49,912 bases of DNA from NCBI GenBank assembly GCA_947260025.1, contig CAMYON010000012.1, positions 1 through 49,912 on the forward strand, in the 5' to 3' direction. Both the position numbers and the translations under genes were made by a program. Shown one piece after another: positions 42,860 through 49,912 of the stretch. This stretch comes from an uncultured Gammaproteobacteria bacterium (GTDB lineage: Bacteria > Pseudomonadota > Gammaproteobacteria > GCA-001735895). Numbering within the stretch: the first letter of the stretch is position 1; the number at the start of each line of letters is the position of its first letter. The notes below the pieces were generated by a model, which saw only the letters and a list, made by a program, of their open reading frames with translations, was not told the DNA's origin and did no database searches.

Positions 42860-45800
42860 TCATGGCGCAAGCAACCACGCGCCAACCGGGTAGAAGAAGG
42901 CGCCCGAGATACCCGACTCTGAGTACCACTCGACTTCCGTATTGGCATCGACATGGGCGTGCATCGTCGCCAGGTCGGAGCCGCCGGCCTCGGCCTCCTG
43001 CAGGTCGACGAAGCGATCCAGCGTCGAACCGACGGCGCGCGCGCCCATGACATTCTCGGTGCCCACGGCATCGTTGCTGAGCACGAACTGCGTGATCGAA
43101 TTAGCCGGCACGCCGAGACTCGATATATCCTTGACTCCCCAGGCCGCGGTCGGCGTCGAGCGCGCGCTGCTGCCGCCGAGCTCGGTAAAACTGCCGGGCG
43201 GCGCACTCCAGTATCCGAGCACGTAAAACTCGACGTCCACGGTATCCTCGGCATAGGCCTCGATCGTGCTCGCGGCATCGGTCTCGACCATCATGGTCAC
43301 GGCATCGACACCGCCCGACTCCGCCTCGTGCAGGTCGAAACGCCGGTTGATACTGGACCCCGCCGCGCGCACGCCGGCCAGCCGCTCGGCCGCACCGTTG
43401 GTATTCTGCATCAGCACCTCCGCGATCTGGTTCGGGCCCAGACCCTCGTCGTCGACGCCCTCGCTGACCCAGCTATTCGCAGCACCCGCGCTGAACGGCT
43501 CGAATAGCTCGACATAGGCCGCACCGGTCCAGTAACCGAGCAGCACGAAACTCGTTGTGCCCTTCTTGCTGGTGTAGTGTTCGATTCGGCCGCTGGCATC
43601 TGCCTGCACGTGCATGGTGACGCTATCCACGCCGCCGCTTTCGGGCTCGTGCAGCAGTATGCGCCGCTCCAGCGCCGAGCCGACCGCGCGCACGCCGCCC
43701 CACTGCTCCTTGCTGGCATCGGCGTGGACAACCGCAACTTCGACCACAACATCGGCCGGCACGCCGAACGGCGCCAGGTCGACCACTTCCCAGGTACTGT
43801 CGTTCAAGGCCGACCAGGGTTCGTAGACTTCGGTGTAACCAGGGGCTTGCGGGGCGCTGGCGTCGTAGTAATCCTGGATCTCGTTCGCCCCGAGCGCGCG
43901 GTTATAGATGCGCACGTCGTCGAGAATGCCGTTGAAGAAGCGCTCGGCCGTGCCATTGGCGCCGAGCGCGACCGACACCGCGGGATTGGTGTCCAGCGCA
44001 CCGCCGACCGCGTGCGCGGTGCTGGCAACCTCGACCCCGTCGAGGTAGAGCCGCATCATGCCGCTCGCATTATCGTAGGTTCCGGTGGCGAGATACCAGG
44101 TGCCGGTCGCGAGATTGACGCTCGAGTCGGCCAGCGTCGTGGTCGTGCCGCCGGCCTTGATGCGCATGCGCAGATATCGGTTCGAGCCGGAATCGGTGGT
44201 CGACAACTGCCAGTAAGCGTCGACCTCGTTGGGGCTGCTGGCCTTGGAAACGAAACGGCCGTCGTCGGTCGCGATCGCCTCGGCGTTGAACCACGCCATC
44301 ATCGTGATGCCGCTACCGACGACGTCGAAAGTCCCGGCATCGACGTAGTCGTTGCTGCCGTCGAAATCGAGGCCGCCGGCGTCGACGCCCGGCGCGGCGA
44401 CGGGGCCGTTGGTCCAGGTACCGTCGTTATCGCCTTCGGAATCGACCGCGGTCGGGCCGCTGGTCTCGTCGAGTTTCCAGTGCGCGAATGGACTCAGGTC
44501 GATGTCGGCGCCGCCGGCCCACTCGATCGCGCGCCGCATCAGGTTCTGGCCGTTGGCGTTCAGCGCGCTGAAATCGAAGCTCGCGGTGCCCCAGGGTAGC
44601 TGTGCACGCCGGCCGGCCGCGATTTCGCCCGCGTTCAGCTGTCCACCGGTATCGACGACGGCGAGGCCAAAATCATAATTCGCGCCCGAGATCCAGACTT
44701 CGGCGAGGTTGGTCATGCCCGGCGCGAGTGTTCCCGTGAGCGCGTTCAGCGGCTGGTTGCTGCTGGCAATCCCGTGCCAGCCGGTGGCTATGCCATCTGT
44801 AATGTAATGCGTGTTGTCGATCACCAAGATATTGCTGAAGTCATTCGTCGCCGCACTCGTCGACAACAGCAGTTCATCGTGCAGCGAGATCTGTTCGTTG
44901 ACCACGCCGAGCGTGGTTTTGACCAGCTTGCTGCTGACCGCGGTATCGCTGACCTCGCCCGAGACGAAAATCACGCCATTGGCAGCGAACGCGGCGACGA
45001 AGTTGGTAACGCTGTCGCCATCGTCGATCAGGTTGACCGTGTAACCCCAGCCTTCGATCAGGGATTTTTTTGCTGTTTCGGCGCCGGTCAGGGTCGATGC
45101 ATCGGCGACCACAAATAACAACTCGTTCGAGAGATCTGGGATTTCGGCGCCCGCACCCCACTCGATAGCGCGCCTGAAGATGGTTCGGCCGTCGGCGTTC
45201 AGCGCGTTGATATCGAAACTTCCTTGCGACCAGGGCATCTGCACGCGTCGCCCGGCGGCGAAGCCACCACCGTAGAGCTCGGCACCGGTCTCGAGATACG
45301 CCAGTCCCGGCGGGAAAGTACCGACGGCATCCTGCGTCTCACCCAGGATATTGAGGCCCGGAGCCAACGCTCCGGTGACGGTCCAGATCTCCGGCAGATA
45401 GGTATACAGCTGCAGCGAGCCGAGAACAAAGCCGTTCGTCACGTAGTGGGTATTGTCGATGACATTGATCTGCTGCGAGTTCTTCTTGACGAAGGCCGGC
45501 TCGGCAATCCCCAGTTCGTCGACCAGCCCGATGTCCTCGCTCAGCACGCCCACGGTTGCGGCCGTCAGCTTGGTACCGACTGCGGTCGAAGAGCCCGAAC
45601 CACATATATAGACGACGTCAACGTCGGCCAGCGCGGTGTCGTATTCCGCCTGGGACGCATCATCGCTGATCAGGGTCACGTCGTAACCCCACGACTCGAT
45701 CAGCGCCATTCGGTCGGATTCGCTGGTTAACAGACTGCCCGCATTGGCGACAACCAGCAACAGCTTGCCAGCCGCTTTATCATCGGCGCCGATGCCCCAT

Positions 45801-47812
45801 TCGAGAGCGCGCTGCACCAGCAGTCGGCCGTTGGCGTTGAGATGATCCCAGTTGAAGCGATAGCGGGTGCCGAGCGGCAGGATCACGCGGCGGCCGGCGG
45901 CACTACCCCCGCCTTCCATCGCGGCGCCCTGATCGAGCACGACCAGCGATGCGTCGCCGCCAATTTCCGCCAGGGGTTGCTGATCGGCGGTCAGCGCGCC
46001 GGTCGTGACCAGCTGTTCCATGCCGGCAGCGTAGATCGGCAGTGGACCGGCAGGGAACGGACGGGTGATGAAGTGATCGGTGTCGACGATGTCGATGTCG
46101 GTGCCGACCTTGAGCGTGCCGCCGGTGGCGAGCCCGAGATCGGGGTTGTAGTCGCGGTCCTGGCTGACGACGCCGATCGGTGCGTTGGCCAGCTTGGTGC
46201 CGACCGAGTTCGAATTCACGGTCTCCGAAATAAACACCACGTCGTTGCTGGCGACCGCCGCGTCGTAACTGGCCTGGTTGGCGCTCTCGCTAATGACCGA
46301 CACCGTGTAGCCCCAGGATTCGAACAGGTCCTTCGCCTGCTGGTCCTCGGCCACCAGCGTGGTCGGGTTGACCACGACCATCAGGATGTTGCCGCTGCCC
46401 CGGGGTGCGCTGCAAACCTGGCCGCACTCGCAAGCGTAGGTGATCGAGAGCTTCGGGCGCAGCGCAGGGTCCGCGTCTTCCTTCGACGCAAAGCTGATGT
46501 CGGTGCTGCCGCTGCCCTTGAGGGCCATGCCGTAATTCGGATAGGTACCGTCGACCCAGCCCTGCACCAGTTCGCGCATATCCCAGGACTCCCAGTCATT
46601 GATGGCTATCGATACGGGACCGGAAGCCACGGGGGTAATGTCGAAATCGCCGCCGCCCTGGGTCCAGTTGTTGCTGCCGTCCCAGGTGTCCCAGGTCGCG
46701 CCGTCGGCGGTGCCGCCACCCGATTGTGTGCCCTCGACCCAGTCGCGGGTGACGCGATGGATATCGATACCCGGGTCGACCGGGGTCCCGTTGGTGATCG
46801 TGTGATACAACTCGAGCCGCGCCGAAACTATTTTCGCGCCCGGCGGAATCGCCGGCAGATCGAACTGGATCAGCGCGTGCTCGAGGGTGCCGACGGAATC
46901 GACGTCGAGCCGATAGTCGCCATGGTTGCGGGTGTTGTAAAAAGAATCGAGCACGACATCCTTGCCGCCGCCGTGGTCGACGCGCACTTGCGCATGGCTC
47001 GGCGCCGGCTGGTAAAGGTTGACGTCGACCTCGAGAAAGGTCTGGGTGGCCGATTCGCGGCTGGCGTACTGGCCGTGGGAACCCTCGCTGGTAGTGCTCA
47101 ACGCGATTCCATGGTAGGTCTCGCCGTTGACCCAGGCCTGCACCTGGGCGGTCAGGTTGACCGGCACCCAGACATTGGCGACATCCTGCGCCGGGATGCT
47201 CGCGAGCACGGCACTGTCGATGTTGTCGCTCATGCTGTCCCAGGTGGCGTCGGCTTCGACCCAGTCGGCGCTGACGGCATGGATATCGACCGGGCCCTCG
47301 GCGTGGGCATCGGTGAGATAAAACCACGCCGTCGCCGACAGGACCGCGGCTTTTGCCGGAATCGCCGACAGGTCATGGCGCAGCAGCACGTGCTCGATCT
47401 TGCCGGTATCGTACTTGGTATGCAGCTTGGTGCTGCCACCGTTGGTATCGGTCGGAAAGTCGTTGCGGATCCAGGTATCCTGGTCCACCGCAATCGTGTA
47501 ATTCGCGGTGCCGCCGAGGTCGTGGCTCAGCTTGGTGTCGTATTGATCGGTACCGAACGGGTAGGCGGTCAGGTCTGTGTAGGGTCCACAGCCCTGCTGT
47601 GAGTGATGGCGCAGCGCGTGCTGCAGGCCCGCCTGGGCAACGTACTCGGCGCGCGCGGCGTCGAGTTCGCCAGCGGTCAGCTCGACCTCGATCGCGCTCT
47701 GGCTGCTGATCAAAAAAGCGATGACGCCGATCAGCGCGATCGCGACCGCTACCGGTAATAGCAGGTAGCCCGATTGTTTGCCCGGGCCGTCATTGCGAGC
47801 GCGGCGAAGCAA
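42860..47812 (-). CDS. Giant MshP/MshQ-like pilus tip adhesin candidate
   Basis: This is a multi-domain protein of about 1,650 residues. A PilX/MshP-like prepilin helix comes first (SGYLLLPVAVAIALIGVIAF, then ARAEYVAQAGLQHALRH). Two DNRLRE-type beta domains follow (47503-46436), then three tandem copies of a roughly 205-residue domain with the ESWGYTVSVISE / AGRRVxLP / RALEWG signature (46390-44498). A LamG lectin-like domain (44488-43865) and three tandem repeats of about 100 residues with GVRAVGS / ESGGVD (43837-42872) complete it. MshQ proteins also carry LamG domains. The frame stays open to 48085, but that part is repeat DNA. I choose TTG 47812 as a provisional start. It is the last gene after the mshC-D-O-like minor pilins. 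Confidence 0.75.
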   Translation of the reverse strand: MLRRARNDGPGKQSGYLLLPVAVAIALIGVIAFLISSQSAIEVELTAGELDAARAEYVAQAGLQHALRHHSQQGCGPYTDLTAYPFGTDQYDTKLSHDLGGTANYTIAVDQDTWIRNDFPTDTNGGSTKLHTKYDTGKIEHVLLRHDLSAIPAKAAVLSATAWFYLTDAHAEGPVDIHAVSADWVEADATWDSMSDNIDSAVLASIPAQDVANVWVPVNLTAQVQAWVNGETYHGIALSTTSEGSHGQYASRESATQTFLEVDVNLYQPAPSHAQVRVDHGGGKDVVLDSFYNTRNHGDYRLDVDSVGTLEHALIQFDLPAIPPGAKIVSARLELYHTITNGTPVDPGIDIHRVTRDWVEGTQSGGGTADGATWDTWDGSNNWTQGGGDFDITPVASGPVSIAINDWESWDMRELVQGWVDGTYPNYGMALKGSGSTDISFASKEDADPALRPKLSITYACECGQVCSAPRGSGNILMVVVNPTTLVAEDQQAKDLFESWGYTVSVISESANQASYDAAVASNDVVFISETVNSNSVGTKLANAPIGVVSQDRDYNPDLGLATGGTLKVGTDIDIVDTDHFITRPFPAGPLPIYAAGMEQLVTTGALTADQQPLAEIGGDASLVVLDQGAAMEGGGSAAGRRVILPLGTRYRFNWDHLNANGRLLVQRALEWGIGADDKAAGKLLLVVANAGSLLTSESDRMALIESWGYDVTLISDDASQAEYDTALADVDVVYICGSGSSTAVGTKLTAATVGVLSEDIGLVDELGIAEPAFVKKNSQQINVIDNTHYVTNGFVLGSLQLYTYLPEIWTVTGALAPGLNILGETQDAVGTFPPGLAYLETGAELYGGGFAAGRRVQMPWSQGSFDINALNADGRTIFRRAIEWGAGAEIPDLSNELLFVVADASTLTGAETAKKSLIEGWGYTVNLIDDGDSVTNFVAAFAANGVIFVSGEVSDTAVSSKLVKTTLGVVNEQISLHDELLLSTSAATNDFSNILVIDNTHYITDGIATGWHGIASSNQPLNALTGTLAPGMTNLAEVWISGANYDFGLAVVDTGGQLNAGEIAAGRRAQLPWGTASFDFSALNANGQNLMRRAIEWAGGADIDLSPFAHWKLDETSGPTAVDSEGDNDGTWTNGPVAAPGVDAGGLDFDGSNDYVDAGTFDVVGSGITMMAWFNAEAIATDDGRFVSKASSPNEVDAYWQLSTTDSGSNRYLRMRIKAGGTTTTLADSSVNLATGTWYLATGTYDNASGMMRLYLDGVEVASTAHAVGGALDTNPAVSVALGANGTAERFFNGILDDVRIYNRALGANEIQDYYDASAPQAPGYTEVYEPWSALNDSTWEVVDLAPFGVPADVVVEVAVVHADASKEQWGGVRAVGSALERRILLHEPESGGVDSVTMHVQADASGRIEHYTSKKGTTSFVLLGYWTGAAYVELFEPFSAGAANSWVSEGVDDEGLGPNQIAEVLMQNTNGAAERLAGVRAAGSSINRRFDLHEAESGGVDAVTMMVETDAASTIEAYAEDTVDVEFYVLGYWSAPPGSFTELGGSSARSTPTAAWGVKDISSLGVPANSITQFVLSNDAVGTENVMGARAVGSTLDRFVDLQEAEAGGSDLATMHAHVDANTEVEWYSESGISGAFFYPVGAWLLAP

Positions 47813-48044
47813 TCTCGACGGCCAGCAGTCATTCCCGCACAAGCGGCGGTCCGACGTATCGTAATCTTTCAGCTGTGCCGCTATTACGAGGTCCCCGCTT
47901 GCGCGGGGACTACGCGGAGGTCTGTCATCGCGAGTGAGGGCATCATTTGAAGTCGTCCCCGCGTAAGCGGCGGTCCGGCGTTCCGGGACCTTGTGCGGAA
48001 TGACGTGCCACTTGTTTGAAGATCCCCGCTTGCGCGGGGATGAC
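47789..48044. repeat. Mosaic of palindromic repeats at the 5' end of the adhesin gene
   Basis: At least six repeat pieces are packed here. They include GTCATTGCGAGCGCGGCGAA (47789), GTCATTCCCGCACAAGCGGC (47828), a perfect palindrome GTCCCCGC-TTGC-GCGGGGAC (47891-47910), GTCGTCCCCGCGTAAGCGGC (47953) and ATCCCCGC-TTGC-GCGGGGAT (48022-48041). The pieces at 47828 and 47953 share the GCGGCGGTCCG-CG tail. All are typical dispersed bacterial palindromes. The minus-strand frame reads through them without a stop, giving arginine-rich peptide such as SSPRKRGSS. Confidence 0.85.
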
Positions 48045-48081
48045 AACCAATTAAAGGCCTTCGCAAGATACGGGGTAATCA

Positions 48082-49089
48082 TCACAGCGCGCCCCCGATG
48101 CGGACGCGGGTTTGCAGGCTGACGGTTTCGCCGCTAGTCGGGTCGGTGAGTTCGAGGACGATTTCGACGAGTTCCAGCGCGGTGCCGTCGTCGAGGCGTT
48201 CGAAACGCAGGCGAGTCACGTTCTCGGCGATCACCGACTCCTCGAAGTCGCGGCCGTCGACCGGGCCGTCGGGCGTGCTGATGCCGTCGGTGTTCCAGCG
48301 CGCGGGCATGCGTTCGATCAGCGAGCTACCACTGAGGTAATACACCACCGGGTCGTAGGGATCGTCGTAGGTGACGCCGTCCTCATCGTCGTCGTCGGCG
48401 CTGCCCTCGTCGATATCACCGTCGCCATCGTCGTCGACACCACAAGTTCCGGGACAGCCGTCGCCATTGGCGTCGCTGGCCGTATCCTCGTCGATATTGT
48501 TGTCGCCGTCGTCATCGACGCCGTTGAGCGGATCCTCGTTATAAACACCGTTATATTCATCGTCGTCCCACCAGTTGGCCGGAACCTCGTCTACCTGGCC
48601 GTCGCCGTCGTCGTCGATCCCCATGATGCCGGGGAAAAAGTCGTGGGTGTTGTCGTTGGGCAGATCCTCGTCGATGAGCCCGTCCTCATCGTCGTCGGCA
48701 TCGGGGAATCCGTCCTGGTCGAGATCGACGAAGGCCGGCAGCGTGACCGCGAGCACCGCCGTGGCGAAGGTACTGTCGCCGATCGGTGCAGACGGCGGAA
48801 TCGTCTGCTCGCGAAGGTTTTCCGGCCAGTTGGTCGCGGGTTTGTCGCGCAGCGGCAGCATCAGGTGCCGCGAATGGCCGGCGAAGCGAACCATACGCGC
48901 CATCGCGAAGCGTGCCTGGCGGGTCAGGTCGTTACTAGTACGCACTTCCTCACCCGCCTCGGTGGCGGTATTGACCACGCCCATCAGCGCCAGCATGACG
49001 ACGCCCATGATCGCCACCGACAGCATCATCTCGATGTAGGTGAAACCGGCCTGATAACGTCGATTCGATAGCGTTGTTTGCTGCGACAT
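48082..49089 (-). CDS. PilW/MshO-like minor pilin with Asp-rich calcium-type insert
   Basis: This is a 335-residue minor pilin. The class III signal is RRYQAG followed by FTYIEMMLSVAIMG, with the Glu at position 5 of the mature chain. Inserted between the stalk and the C-terminal pilin domain is a stretch of about 120 residues (48729-48358) with repeated DxDxDG-type loops (DLDQDGFPDADDDEDG, GIDDDGDGQVDE, GVDDDGDNNIDED). These resemble thrombospondin type 3 or EF-like calcium sites. I start at ATG 49089, eight bp after the PilV-like stop, not at 49161. The end overlaps the open frame leading into the adhesin. Confidence 0.85.
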   Translation of the reverse strand: MSQQTTLSNRRYQAGFTYIEMMLSVAIMGVVMLALMGVVNTATEAGEEVRTSNDLTRQARFAMARMVRFAGHSRHLMLPLRDKPATNWPENLREQTIPPSAPIGDSTFATAVLAVTLPAFVDLDQDGFPDADDDEDGLIDEDLPNDNTHDFFPGIMGIDDDGDGQVDEVPANWWDDDEYNGVYNEDPLNGVDDDGDNNIDEDTASDANGDGCPGTCGVDDDGDGDIDEGSADDDDEDGVTYDDPYDPVVYYLSGSSLIERMPARWNTDGISTPDGPVDGRDFEESVIAENVTRLRFERLDDGTALELVEIVLELTDPTSGETVSLQTRVRIGGAL

Positions 49090-49097
49090 GCCCGGCC

Positions 49098-49535
49098 TCA
49101 GTAACGGCTGATCAGGGTTTGCAGGTCGGTCAGCGAATCGGCGGTGGCCACGCGAACCCACAGGATATCGTCTTCGCCGCCGGTGAATTCGTCGTTGTCG
49201 CTATCGGCGTTGTCGACGTCCCAGCGCCAGATAAATACTTCGTGCGGTATGCTGGCACCGAGATCCGAGTAACTGGTCGCAATCTTGTAATCGCCAGCGG
49301 CGGTGGCGGCCGCGTCGAGATCGTCGAATGGCTGCGCCAGGACTTCCTCGAGCTTGCCCGTCAGCGCGTAATGTACCCCTGCCTGGTCGCGGTGAATCTG
49401 AGCGCCTTGCAATCCTGGGCCCAGCGCATCCATCATCGGTACCAGCGCGACGGCGATCAGCAGCGTCGCTACCAGCACCTCGATATAGCTGAGGCCAACC
49501 TCGCGATAAATTCGATGGGAGCGGAACGGGATCAT
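49098..49535 (-). CDS. PilV/MshD-like minor pilin
   Basis: This is a 145-residue minor pilin with class III signal REVG then LSYIEVLVATLLIAVALVPM. Glu at mature position 5 is present, as needed for assembly. The middle is typical of PilV/MshD (HYALTGKLEEVLAQPF). Part of it is acidic (DVDNADSDNDEFTGGEDD). Its start overlaps the previous gene by four bases. Prepilin peptidase is not encoded in the window. Confidence 0.85.
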   Translation of the reverse strand: MIPFRSHRIYREVGLSYIEVLVATLLIAVALVPMMDALGPGLQGAQIHRDQAGVHYALTGKLEEVLAQPFDDLDAAATAAGDYKIATSYSDLGASIPHEVFIWRWDVDNADSDNDEFTGGEDDILWVRVATADSLTDLQTLISRY

Positions 49536-49912
49536 TGCACCGTGACCCGGCCAGTGACCGGCGCTATCACAACGTTACGCTGATTGTCGCCGTCACTGAG
49601 CGTTACCGTGCCGTCAAGCAGACGGTAGACGTCCGCGCCAGCGCTCATGATCCATACCGGCATGCCGTGCTGGTCGAAAATCAGGCTGCGCCGACGGCCG
49701 ATCGTGTCATAGAGAAACACGTCGCTGGCGTTAGCAATCGCGACGCCTTGTGCCAGCGAGAACCCGTCGGCGTCGAACAGGAAGGCCTTTTTACTAACCG
49801 GATGATACGGCACCAGCTCGGTGCTGGCCGGGTCGGTGGTGACATCCCACTTCTTGACCGTGACCGTTTGCGTGGACTGACTGATGGTCGCGCCGTAATA
49901 TTTACCGGTGCG
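49532..49912 (-). CDS. Minor pilin of GspH/FimT (MshC-like) type, 5' end beyond window
   Basis: Only the last 126 codons are visible. The frame is open to the window edge; an internal GTG at 49813 is not the start. The C-terminal pilin domain shows SKKAFLFDADGFSL, GRRRSLIFDQHGMP and the closing 'NVVIAPVTGRVTVQ', a common end of GspH/FimT pilins. The N-terminal methylation segment lies outside. It overlaps the PilV-like gene by four bases and opens the visible part of the pilin operon. Confidence 0.8.
   Translation of the reverse strand, partial: RTGKYYGATISQSTQTVTVKKWDVTTDPASTELVPYHPVSKKAFLFDADGFSLAQGVAIANASDVFLYDTIGRRRSLIFDQHGMPVWIMSAGADVYRLLDGTVTLSDGDNQRNVVIAPVTGRVTVQ

Noticed and set aside
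45842-47602. A 586-codon open frame on the plus strand inside the adhesin gene
   Set aside because: The translation is His/Gly/Arg-rich with no domain pattern and lies antisense to clearly repeated protein domains.
47789-48044. Possible CRISPR array
   Set aside because: The repeats are short palindromes of several types at irregular spacing, with no uniform repeat-spacer pattern and no cas genes.
48358-48729. Simple microsatellite from the repeated GTCGTCATC-like bases
   Set aside because: It keeps frame and encodes regular DxDxDG loops, so a protein-level repeat explains it better.

Overview
The window is GC-rich, densely coded DNA from a Gammaproteobacterium. The evidence is the MSHA-type pilus locus, a fused PntA/PntB transhydrogenase, CbpA, RmuC, the Bat/MoxR operon and many REP-like palindromes. 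It reads like a free-living, probably aquatic or sediment heterotroph. I cannot name the genus from sequence alone. No rRNA, tRNA, CRISPR array, phage or complete insertion sequence was seen.

Layout. 1-3978 (minus): the 5' part of moaC, then a Do-family protease, cbpA and rmuC. 4154-10979 (minus): a six-gene, mostly overlapping operon of moxR, DUF58, DUF4381, two VWA proteins (the second fused to TPR and a Gln-rich tail) and batD. 11078-15416 (minus): a tandem-cupin protein, a structured non-coding interval with a strong intrinsic terminator (possible small RNA), then pntB and pntA. 15639-16634 (plus): a short phosphate acetyltransferase, divergent from pntA across a perfect palindrome. 16851-25617: a HEAT-repeat/protein-kinase fusion, a HyuA-type ATPase overlapping a two-cluster Fe-S protein, an APH-fold small-molecule kinase, a CHMI-type isomerase and ETF-ubiquinone oxidoreductase. 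25993-29222: a tungstate ABC transporter (tupBCA) convergent with a one-component regulator. 29374-36336: a taurine dissimilation locus with tpa, tauA, a 2OG-Fe oxygenase, a MocR/TauR regulator and xsc. 36490-49912 (minus): an MSHA-like pilus locus with minor pilins, a giant multi-domain tip-adhesin candidate, a diguanylate cyclase, an HDOD protein, PilM/N/O/P-like proteins and the secretin.

How the genes fit together. Tpa converts taurine to sulfoacetaldehyde, Xsc releases sulfite and acetyl phosphate, and Pta makes acetyl-CoA. The MocR gene sits between tpa and xsc, and a direct repeat in front of xsc is a candidate operator. TauA is present, but no TauB or TauC is encoded here. Tungstate uptake and MoaC both feed metal-pterin cofactor supply. 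In the pilus locus the secretin, alignment proteins and minor pilins are present, but the ATPase and platform protein are not. A GGDEF enzyme and an HDOD protein lie between the two halves, suggesting c-di-GMP control.

The most unusual items are the roughly 1,650-residue adhesin whose open frame runs back through a mosaic of palindromic repeats, the aspartate-rich insert in the PilW-like minor pilin, the HEAT-kinase fusion, paired 72-bp hairpin repeats at two distant sites, and an unassigned terminator-bounded RNA candidate downstream of pntB.
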